DNA of 64,000 nucleotides from Pseudarthrobacter chlorophenolicus (GTDB lineage: Bacteria; Actinomycetota; Actinomycetes; Actinomycetales; Micrococcaceae), in assembly GCF_000962805.1 (NCBI RefSeq), contig NZ_JZTW01000008.1:124001-188000 (forward strand), written 5' to 3'. The translations under genes were made by a program, and so were the position numbers. The notes beneath the pieces were generated by a model that saw only the letters and a list, made by a program, of their open reading frames with translations, had not been told where the DNA came from and searched no databases. This document shows positions 24,257 through 32,577 of the stretch, piece after piece (the stretch's first letter is position 1; each line of letters starts with the position of its first letter).

Positions 24257-24988
24257 CTAGGCTGCGGCGACGTCCTTGAGCTTGAGGCGGATGCCATCGA
24301 AGTGCCGCTGCAGCCGCTCGGAGGCCAATGCCTTGTCACGGGCCTCCACGGCTTCATAGATCTCCCAGTGGATCCGGGCCTGTTCTTCCAGGTTGACCGG
24401 CCCGGAGCCCAGGGCTTCGTGGATCTGCCGGTAAACCTGCCAGAACACATCCATGAGGTTGATCAGCAGCTCATTGTTCAGGGGCGCGTAGAGCCGGCGG
24501 TGGAACTCGGCGTCGTGCTCCACCAGGGACTCCCCCTTGGCGGCGGCGTCCTCCATGGCCTGCATGGCGGCCCGCAGGTCGGCGAGGTGTTCGTCCGTCA
24601 GGAGGTCGATGGCGGACCCCACCAGGCCGGACTCGAGCGCCTGCCGCACGTCGATGAGCTCCATGGCTTCTTCGCCCTTGTGGCGCAGCGAGAGCCTGCC
24701 ACGGAACGTCAGCCCGGAGACCAGCGCACTGAAGTTATTGGGGGCCACGAACATGCCGAAGCCGTGGCGGATTTCGATGACGCCGAGGGCCTGCAGGACC
24801 TTCAGGGATTCCCGGACGGTGTTGCGGCCAACTCCCAGTTCGGCAGAGAGTTCGCTCTCGGTGGGCAGCGCATCGCCCACGTCCAGGCCGCGTTCGAGGA
24901 TGAGTTCCATGATGCGGGTCTGCAGCGCTTGGGAGCGGATCTGGGCGCTGAACCTGGCTGACGATACCGCCGCGGGTGTTGCTGTCAC
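24257..24988 (-). CDS. GntR/FadR-family regulator, probable nan regulon repressor
   Basis: A 243-residue regulator. The N-terminal winged helix has PTESELSAELGVGRNTVRES followed by LKVLQALGVIEIRHGFG. The C-terminal all-helical FCD domain shows the metal-site pattern HDAEFHRRLYAP and later HWEIYEAVEARD. GTG at 24988 is chosen because AAGGAG lies about 5 nt upstream; the GTG at 25006 lacks one. A TAGGACGTCCTA-like palindrome lies in its own promoter and in the sialidase and importer promoters, so I infer autoregulation and control of the nan genes by a sialic acid or amino-sugar-phosphate ligand. Confidence 0.88.
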   Translation of the reverse strand: MTATPAAVSSARFSAQIRSQALQTRIMELILERGLDVGDALPTESELSAELGVGRNTVRESLKVLQALGVIEIRHGFGMFVAPNNFSALVSGLTFRGRLSLRHKGEEAMELIDVRQALESGLVGSAIDLLTDEHLADLRAAMQAMEDAAAKGESLVEHDAEFHRRLYAPLNNELLINLMDVFWQVYRQIHEALGSGPVNLEEQARIHWEIYEAVEARDKALASERLQRHFDGIRLKLKDVAAA

Positions 24989-25046
24989 GTCATCTCCTTC
25001 GGCCACACTCCGTGGCGGCCTTCATCTCGAATCAGTGTACAGGACA

Positions 25047-25058
25047 TGGGACGTCCTT
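25047..25058. promoter_or_regulatory. Operator D of proposed nan regulon (TGGGACGTCCTT)
   Basis: Palindrome TGGGACGTCCTT upstream of the GntR gene, with a partial second copy (AGGACAT) abutting at 25041-25047. On the minus strand TGTACACT just downstream is a good extended -10, so binding would block the promoter (autorepression). Confidence 0.6.
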
Positions 25059-25091
25059 TGTCTTGCTTTGTCACCTTTTCTTTCGGGAACG

Positions 25092-25847
25092 CTATCCGCC
25101 TACGTGGTGGATGGTAAAGGCGGTCAGGAAACCCACGGCGGCCGTAAGCCCCGTCAGGTTGTGGTGTTCCTCGAAGGCCTCCGGAATCATGGTGTCGGCC
25201 AGCATGGCCAGGATCCCGCCGGCGGCCACGGACGTAATGAACGCCACCAGCTCCTCCGGTGCGTTTTCCAGCAGCGTGTATCCCATGAGCGCGGCCAGGC
25301 CGCTGAGGACCGCAATCCCGCCCCATAGCCCGAAGACGTACCCCGCGCTCCTGCCGGCTTTCTTCATGCCGGCTGTTCCGGACAGCCCTTCGGGAACGTT
25401 GGAGATGAAGACGGCAGCCATCATGGCCGGGCTGACCGCGCCGCCGGCAAGCATGGTCACACCCAGGACCACGGACTCGGGCACGCCGTCCAGCAGAGCC
25501 CCGACGGCAATGGCCGTTCCGCTGCCCGGATTGTCCTTTTCGGAGGGCTGCTGGCCGCCGGACCTTTTCCGGTGCTTGGCGCCCGCCCGGGCAAGCAGCA
25601 TGTTGGCCCCCACGTACACCACGGCGCCGGCCAGGAAGCCAGCCACAGTGGGCCAGAGCCCGCCGCCCTGGACGGCCTCGTCCACCAGCTCGAACGCGAG
25701 GGCGGAGATCAGCACTCCCGCACCGAAGGACATGATGGAGGACACCAGCTTGGACGGCAGCGACCACCGCCAGGACAGTGCTGCGCCCAGGACCAGGGCG
25801 GCACCGGCGATGGTCCCCCACATCAGGGCCTGCAGCCATTCGGGCAT
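25092..25847 (-). CDS. ZIP family metal transporter
   Basis: A 251-residue membrane protein with about eight helices. It shows the ZIP helix IV-like motif ALLDGVPESVVLG and the helix V-like motif NVPEGLSGTAGM, plus HHNLTG near the end. It should import zinc or a similar divalent cation into the cytoplasm. A cytoplasmic basic loop (KHRKRSGGQQPSEKD) separates the halves. ATG at 25847 has AGGA 3-4 nt upstream. It lies upstream of the GntR gene on the same strand but separated by its promoter. Confidence 0.88.
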   Translation of the reverse strand: MPEWLQALMWGTIAGAALVLGAALSWRWSLPSKLVSSIMSFGAGVLISALAFELVDEAVQGGGLWPTVAGFLAGAVVYVGANMLLARAGAKHRKRSGGQQPSEKDNPGSGTAIAVGALLDGVPESVVLGVTMLAGGAVSPAMMAAVFISNVPEGLSGTAGMKKAGRSAGYVFGLWGGIAVLSGLAALMGYTLLENAPEELVAFITSVAAGGILAMLADTMIPEAFEEHHNLTGLTAAVGFLTAFTIHHVGG

Positions 25848-26062
25848 GTTTCCTACTTTCCGGCTCCCCCAGCGGGAGCCATGTCCCACAAGGCGTACCC
25901 CCGGGGACGGGTCCTAAGCAACAGCTCCTACACAAACATGCGCGCCGAAGGCACGTCCCGCACGCAGAATTGATGGGATCTTGACCCAAACCTTACTGAC
26001 CCCTGCAGTTGCGGGTCCACGCTGGACGAAGAAGGGCAAACCAGCTTGGGGAGCAGGAAGTC

Positions 26063-26539
26063 ATGGGAAACGAAACAGCATATGACAAGGACGTCATCGC
26101 GGTGGGAGGGGTCCTCACGGACCAGCACCCGCTCGACTTCCACACCCTGGGGCTGGCCGGCTGCATTGACCGGCTGACCGGGCCCCTCCGCCAACGTGGG
26201 ACCGCGGTCCGCTGGGATACTCCGCACTGGGGCATCGAGATCCCGGCGGACTGCGCGTCCCTGCTCTACCAGTCGGCACGCGAAGTGATCAGCAACGCCT
26301 ACAAGTACTCGGACGCCTCCGAACTCAGCGTGCAGCTTGCCGTGGTGGACCACAGGATCCGGATGAAAGTGGCCGACGACGGCACGGGCTTTGATTGCAG
26401 CCGCGCCAACCGTGGGCGGCACCACGGCTACGGCCTCCGTCTCATGGCGGTTGCGGTGGAAGAAGCGGGCGGCTCCGTGGACATCGATTCCCGCCCCGGC
26501 CACGGCACCTCGGTGACGGTCACCCTGCCGCTGGACTGA
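26063..26539 (+). CDS. Orphan HATPase domain protein (histidine-kinase-like)
   Basis: A 158-residue protein that is essentially only the GHKL ATPase module of a NarL/DesK-type sensor kinase: N box EVISNAYKYS, G1 box VADDGTGFD, G2 region HHGYGLRLMAVAVEEAGG, end GHGTSVTVTLPLD. There is no phosphoacceptor helix or sensor, and no response regulator beside it. ATG at 26063 follows AGGAAGTC. It may act as an anti-sigma or accessory ATPase, or as a split kinase subunit. A strong terminator follows. Confidence 0.85.
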   Translation: MGNETAYDKDVIAVGGVLTDQHPLDFHTLGLAGCIDRLTGPLRQRGTAVRWDTPHWGIEIPADCASLLYQSAREVISNAYKYSDASELSVQLAVVDHRIRMKVADDGTGFDCSRANRGRHHGYGLRLMAVAVEEAGGSVDIDSRPGHGTSVTVTLPLD

Positions 26540-26585
26540 GCCCGGCAGCACCAGCCCGGCCCCGCGCAGGGGCCGTAGAAGACTC

Positions 26586-26618
26586 GAATGCCCGCCGTCG
26601 CTGGGACGGCGGGCATTC
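26586..26618. terminator. Strong hairpin terminator
   Basis: GAATGCCCGCCGTC / GACGGCGGGCATTC form a perfect 14-bp stem with a 5-nt loop. It lies between the convergent HATPase gene and FMN reductase gene and could serve both. Confidence 0.85.
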
Positions 26619-26678
26619 GTATGTCCACAGAAGCGTCCCAACGAGCCCTTCGGCAGCAGCCGTGGAAGTACCAGGGAA

Positions 26679-27290
26679 CTAGCGGGACAGCTTGTCCGCG
26701 TCCGGCTCCAGGTCGCCGATGTGGCCGGGGGCGTTGGCGGCCAGCACCCGGGCAACAAAGGCGCTGTATTCCTCAATGTAGTGGCGCAGGAACTTGGCGG
26801 TGCCCTCATCCCTGAGCTCGCCGTCGTCGTCAAAGGCATCCGGTTTGTACTGGATGTAGGCCTCCGGAGCGTTCAGCTGCGGCGCATCCAGGAAACTGAG
26901 CACGCTGCGCATGGAGGACTGCATCACGGCCGTGCCAATGCTGCCCGGCGAGGTGCCGATGATGCCGGTGGGCTTGCGGGCAAAGGAATTGCTTCCCCAG
27001 GGGCGCGACCCCCAGTCGATGGCATTCTTCAGCGCGCCCGGAATGGACCGGTTGTATTCGGGCGAGACAAAGAGGATGCCGTCGGACGATTCGATGGCTT
27101 CTTTCAGGGCGCGGCCCTCGGCGGGGAAGTCGGCGTCGTAGTCATAGCTGTAGAGCGGGAGGTCCCGGATGGGGATCTCCGAGAATTTCAGGTCTTCAGG
27201 GGCCAGCTTGATCAGTGCGTTGGCGAGGACCCTGTTAATGGAGCCGGTTGCCAGGCTCCCTACGAAGTAGCCGATCTTGAACGGTGCCAT
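26679..27290 (-). CDS. NADPH-dependent FMN reductase
   Basis: A 203-residue flavodoxin-like reductase (SsuE/YLL family). The FMN phosphate loop is FVGSLATGSINRVLA and the flavin motif is VSPEYNRSIPGALKNAIDW. It reduces FMN or quinones with NADPH; the physiological acceptor is unknown. ATG at 27290 has AAGGAA 5 nt upstream. The C-terminal tail (after about 170) is acidic. Confidence 0.9.
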   Translation of the reverse strand: MAPFKIGYFVGSLATGSINRVLANALIKLAPEDLKFSEIPIRDLPLYSYDYDADFPAEGRALKEAIESSDGILFVSPEYNRSIPGALKNAIDWGSRPWGSNSFARKPTGIIGTSPGSIGTAVMQSSMRSVLSFLDAPQLNAPEAYIQYKPDAFDDDGELRDEGTAKFLRHYIEEYSAFVARVLAANAPGHIGDLEPDADKLSR

Positions 27291-27621
27291 GAGTGTTCCT
27301 TCCGGTGTCCGGCCCGGGCCGGCCACGTGCTGCCTGGATTGCCTTTCCTGGAAAAACTGCCGTCCCTGGACAGGACCAGCGGCGGCGGTGGTGCTCAGTG
27401 CACCCCCAGTCCAGCACAGAAGGCCGGCCCCGGCCAGAGGTTCGACGTTCCCGACGGACCACACCCCAGGCCCTGATCCGAGGCCGAAAGTCCCGCGAAT
27501 TTTCGGCCACCCCTTGCCACCCCGCAGCCCGCGCAGTAGGTTTGAAACCATTCAAGAAAGCGCTTTCCCTTGCGTGGGCAGGGATGAAGCTGCGCGCCAA
27601 AAACCAGCGGAAACGGACATC
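27291..27621. other. 331-bp divergent intergenic region
   Basis: Non-coding stretch between the FMN reductase start and the YetA-like gene. It holds the palindrome GAAAGCGCTTTC at 27556-27567 and little else that I can support. No gene with a plausible start and family was found in it. Confidence 0.6.
27556..27567. promoter_or_regulatory. LacI-type operator upstream of the YetA-like gene
   Basis: GAAAGCGCTTTC is a perfect 12-bp palindrome with the central CG typical of LacI/GalR operators, 55 bp before the start codon. A second symmetrical element, GGTTTGAAACC, lies at 27539-27549. No LacI gene lies in the window. Confidence 0.65.
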
Positions 27622-30303
27622 ATGACGGACAGTACCCTCATCAGGTGGATCGACGGCGAAGCACCGGCAGGGACCAGCGACGGAACCACCTGGGGGATGC
27701 CTTTCCCCCGCGGCACCGTCCACGGGCCGGACGCATTGACGGTGACGGATGCCGCCGGCGCCCGCGTTCCCAGCCAGGCATGGCCCCTGGCCACCTGGCC
27801 TGACGGCTCGCTGAAATGGGCCGGGATCGCGCTTCCGGCAACGGACTCGCCGTCGGCCAGCTACCGGGTGAGGTACGACGGCGGCGCCGCACCTTCAGTA
27901 GGCGAGGCACCGCCGTCGGGCGCCTCTAAAGCACTGGATACTCAGAAAGCCTTGGGCGGCGAGCGTGTCACTGTCACCGAAAGCGCCGGCGCCCTCACCG
28001 TGGACACCGGAGCACTGCAGATGGTGATCAGCCGCAGCGGCTCCACGCTCTTCACCAGCCTCACCCGCGGTGGCCGGACCGTGGCACGCGACGCGCGCCT
28101 GGTGAGCCTCCTGCAGGACGGCATCCCGGAAGAGGCGGGCACCGCCAGCCGCCGGCAGTTCACCGGCGAGGTCACCGCCGTCGAGCTTGAACAGGACGGG
28201 CCGGTCCGCGCCGTGGTCCGGCTGGAAGGCCGCCACCGCCAGGACCACACCGGCAGCGAGGGACGCAGCTGGCTGCCGTTCGTGGTCCGCTTCTACTTCT
28301 ACGCCAACGCCAGCAGCGTGCGGATGGTGCATTCCTTCATCTGGGACGGCGACGCGGACCGCGACTTCCTGGCCGGCCTGGGCGTCCGCTTCACCGTGCC
28401 ACTGGAATCCGAGGTGCACAACCGGCACATCCGGATCGCCGGGGCCGACGGCGGATTCCTCACCGAGGCGGTCCGCGGACTCACCGGGCTGCGCCGGGAT
28501 CCGGGTGCGGACGTGCGCGCCGCCCAGATCGGCGGACGTGCCACCCCCGCACCGGACACCTGGAACCCCGAAGTCTCCGAACGCCTCCACCTGATCCCGT
28601 CCTGGGGCGATTACACGCTGACCCAGCTCAGCGCGGACGGCTTCGAACTGCGCAAACGGACAGCACCCGGCCACGGCTGGGTGGGCATCTCCGGCGGGAC
28701 CCGGTCGGCCGGCTTCTGCTCCCTGAGCGATACGCGCGGCGGGCTGGGGATCGGCGTTAAGGACTTTTGGCAGTCCCACCCCGGGCAGCTGGACATCCGC
28801 GGCGCCGCCGGAAACGAGGCCGCCGTGACAGCCTGGCTCTACTCCCCCGAGGCCCAACCCATGGACCTGCGGTTCTACCACGACGGCCTGGGCCAGGACA
28901 CGTTCGAGGAACAGCTTGAAGGCCTGGAAATCACCTACGAGGACTACGAACCTGGCTTCGGAAACCCCACCGGAATTGCCCGCACACATGAGTTAACTCT
29001 GTTCGCCTACGACGCCACTCCGTCCACCGAAAGCCTCGCCGCCCACGCCGCTGCGGCTTCCTCGCCTGCCCTGCTCCAGGCCACTCCGGAGTACCTGCAC
29101 TCGGTGGGCGTGTTCGGCGACTGGGATCCGGTGGACCGGGCCACCCCCGCGCGGGCACGGCTCGAGGACCACCTCGACTTCCTGTTCGATTTCTACGCAG
29201 GCCAGGTTGAACAGCGGCGCTGGTATGGGTTCTGGAACTTCGGCGACGTGATGCACACCTACGACTTTGACCGGCACGTGTGGCGGTACGACGTGGGCGG
29301 CTACGCCTGGGACAACTCGGAGCTCTCCCCCGACCTCTGGCTCTGGTACTCCTACCTGCGCTCCGGCCGGGCCGACATCTTCCGCTTCGCCGAAGCCATG
29401 ACGCGGCACACCGGCGAGGTGGACGTCTACCATCTGGGCCCGTGGAAGGGCCTGGGTTCCCGGCACAACGTGCAGCATTGGGGCTGCAGCGCCAAGCAAT
29501 TGCGCATCAGCACGCCCGCCTACCGACGTTTCTACTACTACCTCACGGCGGACGAGCGCACCGGCGACCTTCTGACCGAGCTGGTGGACAGTGACCAGAA
29601 CTTCCTGGGCCTGGACCCTGTCCGCAAGGTCCGCCCGGATGCGGACACCTACCGACCCAACCGCGGTGCCCTGGGCGTGGGGCTGGGCACGGACTGGGGC
29701 TCGCTCGCCGCCACCTGGCTCACCGATTGGGAGCGCACCGGCAACCCGCGTTCCCGCGACAGGCTGCTGGGGACCATGGCGGATATTGGCGCCCTGAAAT
29801 ACGGTTTCCTCACCGGCGAAGCCCTGTATGACCTGGGCAAGGGCCGCTTCGATACGGGCCGGGAGATGATTTCGGTTTCCCATTTGTCCGCCGTGTTTGG
29901 CTTGGTGGAGATCTGCAGCGAGCTGGTGGACCTGGTGGATGATCCGGAGTTCGAGCGCGCCTGGCTGCAGTACTGCCGGCTGTTCCTGGGCACCAAGGAA
30001 GAACAGGTGGCCGAGGTGGGTGAACCATTGGCCGGCATCTACCTCACCCAGGCGCATAGCCGTTTGAGCGCTTACGCGGCGGCGCGTTTGCAGGATCGTG
30101 ACCTGGCAGCCCGTGCGTGGGAGAGCTTCAGCGAAGGCGGCGAGCACCTGAACCACGAATCTGCGTTCACCCTGCGGACCATCGAGCCGCCCCATGTGCT
30201 GCTCCCCGTGGACGAAGCACCCACGGTTTCAACCAACGACACCGCACAGTTCGGCCTGGCCGTCATCCAAAATCTGGCGCTGATCGGCCGCCACCTGCGC
30301 TGA
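27622..30303 (+). CDS. PcRGLX/YetA-like protein (exo-rhamnogalacturonan lyase family)
   Basis: An 893-residue protein with the three-part PcRGLX/YetA layout: an N-terminal RIFT-barrel-like domain (WGMPFPRGTV, WPDGSLKWAG), a central beta-sandwich, and a C-terminal alpha/alpha toroid (about 520-890; YGFWNFGDVMHTYDF, YDVGGYAWDNSELSPDLWLW, HNVQHWGCSAKQ). The fungal member is an exo-acting rhamnogalacturonan lyase. No signal peptide, so it probably trims imported oligosaccharides in the cytoplasm. ATG at 27622 gives the family N-terminus; GGA lies 4-5 nt upstream. The secreted PL11-like lyase at 32578-34614 would supply its substrate. Exact activity is not proven. Confidence 0.85.
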   Translation: MTDSTLIRWIDGEAPAGTSDGTTWGMPFPRGTVHGPDALTVTDAAGARVPSQAWPLATWPDGSLKWAGIALPATDSPSASYRVRYDGGAAPSVGEAPPSGASKALDTQKALGGERVTVTESAGALTVDTGALQMVISRSGSTLFTSLTRGGRTVARDARLVSLLQDGIPEEAGTASRRQFTGEVTAVELEQDGPVRAVVRLEGRHRQDHTGSEGRSWLPFVVRFYFYANASSVRMVHSFIWDGDADRDFLAGLGVRFTVPLESEVHNRHIRIAGADGGFLTEAVRGLTGLRRDPGADVRAAQIGGRATPAPDTWNPEVSERLHLIPSWGDYTLTQLSADGFELRKRTAPGHGWVGISGGTRSAGFCSLSDTRGGLGIGVKDFWQSHPGQLDIRGAAGNEAAVTAWLYSPEAQPMDLRFYHDGLGQDTFEEQLEGLEITYEDYEPGFGNPTGIARTHELTLFAYDATPSTESLAAHAAAASSPALLQATPEYLHSVGVFGDWDPVDRATPARARLEDHLDFLFDFYAGQVEQRRWYGFWNFGDVMHTYDFDRHVWRYDVGGYAWDNSELSPDLWLWYSYLRSGRADIFRFAEAMTRHTGEVDVYHLGPWKGLGSRHNVQHWGCSAKQLRISTPAYRRFYYYLTADERTGDLLTELVDSDQNFLGLDPVRKVRPDADTYRPNRGALGVGLGTDWGSLAATWLTDWERTGNPRSRDRLLGTMADIGALKYGFLTGEALYDLGKGRFDTGREMISVSHLSAVFGLVEICSELVDLVDDPEFERAWLQYCRLFLGTKEEQVAEVGEPLAGIYLTQAHSRLSAYAAARLQDRDLAARAWESFSEGGEHLNHESAFTLRTIEPPHVLLPVDEAPTVSTNDTAQFGLAVIQNLALIGRHLR

Positions 30304-30327
30304 TTCCCGCACAGTTGAAATAACACG

Positions 30328-30374
30328 CGACGGCGGCAGCCGGACCTTTCATCCAAGGCCGCGCGCCGCCGTCG
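30328..30374. terminator. Hairpin after the YetA-like gene
   Basis: CGACGGCGGC (30328-30337) pairs with GCCGCCGTCG (30365-30374) around a 27-nt interior that can pair further. It lies 25 bp after the stop codon. Confidence 0.6.
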
Positions 30375-30553
30375 TCCGCCTCCCCCACGCTGCCCTCTAA
30401 GGCACTCAACATAACGCCCACGTAACGGCCTTTTCGCGTCGCCAGATGTTACCCAGTCGACGCCCGGAGCGTGTTTACACCGCCTTTCGGGGCGCCATAG
30501 GGTGCTTCACCTAAACAAGGTTCACGAGGATCTTGGGAAGGGAAACAAGCACC

Positions 30554-31282
30554 ATGAAAAGCAAATTTGCCGCCGTGGTCCTGGCTGCCGCGAGCCTGGC
30601 TGCGGCCCTGCTGGTGGGCAGCCCCATGGCGGCCAACGCGGCGGACAAACCGCTGATCGGCCTTACCTTTGACGACGGCCCGTCGGCCCAGCGCACGGCC
30701 TTCGTCCTCGACGTCCTCAAGCAGAAGGGGGTCAAGGCCACCTTCTTCCTCCAGGGCAACCACGCACAGCAGTACCCTGACCTCGTCCGCAGGATCAAGG
30801 CCGAGGGGCACGTGATCGGCAACCACTCGTGGGATCACGCCAACTTCCCGGAACTGAGCCAGACCAGGCAGCGGCAGGAGGTTGACCGCACCAACTCCGC
30901 CATCACTGCCATCACCGGCGCAACGCCCAAGCTGATGCGCTTCCCGTTCGGCAACAGCACGTCCTACTCGCTGAATTACATCAGGAGCATCGGCATGAGC
31001 GGCGGCATCCAGTGGCGCTGGCATGTGGGCCAGCCCGGCGACTACGAATGCCCCGGTGCGGCCGGCGTGCAGAAGTACGTCCTGGATGAAGCGGCACCCG
31101 GTGCGATCATCCTGCTTCACGACGGCAACGACGTCCTGTCCTGCCCCGCGTCGCAGTGGACCTACCTTGCCCGGACCATCGACGCTCTGCGGGCACGGGG
31201 TTACGACTTTGGCGTGGTGGCACCCTCCGCGACAGCCAACCCGCTGAACGAGGGCTCGTACGGGGTGGTGGTGGCACCCTGA
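30554..31282 (+). CDS. Secreted polysaccharide deacetylase (CE4/NodB)
   Basis: A 242-residue exported esterase that removes acetyl groups from N-acetylated glycans such as peptidoglycan or chitin. Signal peptide 1-29 (AANA/ADK). NodB motifs: TFDDGPS (base and metal Asp), NHSWDHANF (metal His pair), MRFPFGNS (usually RPPYG), a tryptophan-rich segment IQWRWHVGQPGDYECPG, and ILLHDG (catalytic His). The Cys in YECPG and LSCPAS could form a disulfide. ATG at 30554 is chosen as the signal peptide start, with AAGGGA about 10 nt upstream. Confidence 0.9.
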   Translation: MKSKFAAVVLAAASLAAALLVGSPMAANAADKPLIGLTFDDGPSAQRTAFVLDVLKQKGVKATFFLQGNHAQQYPDLVRRIKAEGHVIGNHSWDHANFPELSQTRQRQEVDRTNSAITAITGATPKLMRFPFGNSTSYSLNYIRSIGMSGGIQWRWHVGQPGDYECPGAAGVQKYVLDEAAPGAIILLHDGNDVLSCPASQWTYLARTIDALRARGYDFGVVAPSATANPLNEGSYGVVVAP

Positions 31283-31444
31283 CCGAAGCCGCCGCATGAC
31301 CCTGTCCCCGTCGTGTGCTTCCACTGGCACTCCGCCGCCCAAAATCAGGGGGTGGAAACCCGCTTCTCCGGAAGGTAACTTGGTAAGCATGCTGATGATT
31401 TCTACCGAGCCATCAGCTTCCGGTAGCAGAGCGAAGGAGACGTT

Positions 31445-32452
31445 ATGAGCACGAAGGTGGAAAAGCGCATTCTGGTGAACGTTCCGGTGAGCACGGCCTA
31501 CAACCAGTGGACCCAGTTCGAGGAATTCCCGCACTTCATGGGCGGCGTCAAGAGCGTCACCCAACTCAGTGACGACCGGCTGGAGTGGGTGGCTGAAATC
31601 GGAGGCATCCGCCGGCAGTGGGAGGCCAGGATCCTGGAGCAGGTACCGGACCGGAAGGTTTCCTGGGCCGCCACGGAAGGCGCAACCAATGCTGGAGCCG
31701 TCGAATTCGAGGATGTGGGCGGCGGCCAGACCTCCCTCCGACTGACGCTCGAGTACGAGCCCGAAGGGGTGGTGGAGAAGATCGGCGACAAGCTCCACGT
31801 CGTGGACCGCCAGGCCGAGTCCGACCTGCAGAAATTCAAGGAATTCATCGAGGACGAACGCTATGCGAGCGGAGCCTGGCGCGGCAGCGTGAACCCCGGC
31901 GCATCACAGGGTACTCCCGGTGTTGAGCACGCCGGCGCCTCCCGCGGTGACTCAGGCAAGGCAGGCGTCTCGGGCAAGGTGGCGGCCGGCGTCGGCGTAG
32001 CCGCAGTGGCCGGCGCTGCAGCGGCCATGGCTGCCAGCGGCAACAAGGACACCACCGTCGGCGCCGACGAAACGGTCACCCCAGTGGCTACCGGCGAGCC
32101 CGTCACCGTCACGCCGATCCCCACCGACACGACCATAAACGCCACGGGCAGCGGGGTAGGCGTTGCCGACAGCGGGACAGATGTCACGGGCACGACGGCG
32201 GCAGCCGGCTTGAGCGGCCCTGCCGCCGAGCGTCCGGTCTCGGAAGGTTCAGTTGCCGACGGTTCGGTTGCGGATTTGGGCGATGACAGGATTGGCCACC
32301 CGTTCGACCAGACCAACGGCCTGGTGGACACCACGGGCGAATCCGACGAAACGCGCGAAGGCGAAGAATTCAGCGCCGGCGAACGCCGCGAAGATGAGCG
32401 CCGCCCGGACGGGGGCCTGCCCCCGGTGAGCGGCAACCTCGGCCAGCACTGA
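31445..32452 (+). CDS. SRPBCC (cyclase/dehydrase) family protein with long disordered tail
   Basis: A 335-residue protein. Residues 1-145 form a polyketide-cyclase/dehydrase-like START fold (EKRILVNVPVSTAYNQWTQF at the N-terminus, EEFPHFMGGV, LTLEYEPEG). The remaining 190 residues are low complexity: a Gly/Ser region, an Ala-rich stretch (VAAGVGVAAVAGAAAAMAAS) that could touch a membrane, Thr/Val repeats, GSVADGSVADLG, and an acidic/Arg end. The START domain suggests lipid or hydrophobic ligand binding; ligand unknown. GAAGGAG precedes the ATG. Confidence 0.85.
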   Translation: MSTKVEKRILVNVPVSTAYNQWTQFEEFPHFMGGVKSVTQLSDDRLEWVAEIGGIRRQWEARILEQVPDRKVSWAATEGATNAGAVEFEDVGGGQTSLRLTLEYEPEGVVEKIGDKLHVVDRQAESDLQKFKEFIEDERYASGAWRGSVNPGASQGTPGVEHAGASRGDSGKAGVSGKVAAGVGVAAVAGAAAAMAASGNKDTTVGADETVTPVATGEPVTVTPIPTDTTINATGSGVGVADSGTDVTGTTAAAGLSGPAAERPVSEGSVADGSVADLGDDRIGHPFDQTNGLVDTTGESDETREGEEFSAGERREDERRPDGGLPPVSGNLGQH

Positions 32453-32520
32453 CGGACCGACGCGTCCGGCAGTTGGCCCGCCCAGGCGAGTGCCGTCGTC
32501 GTACGTTTTTAGTTCGAAGC

Positions 32521-32559
32521 AAAGCACCGCCCGCCTCTTCCCGAGGCGGGCGGTGCTTT
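32521..32559. terminator. Bidirectional hairpin terminator
   Basis: AAAGCACCGCCCGCCTC and GAGGCGGGCGGTGCTTT form a perfect 17-bp stem with a TTCCC loop, flanked by A and T runs inside the arms. It sits between convergent genes and can terminate both. Confidence 0.92.
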
Positions 32560-32577
32560 ACTGTCCAGCGGTGTTTG

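Noticed and set aside
30380..30553. Possible riboswitch or MtrA-type sites upstream of the polysaccharide deacetylase
   Set aside because: I could see GTTAC/GTAAC-like words but no convincing spacing or conserved riboswitch core.
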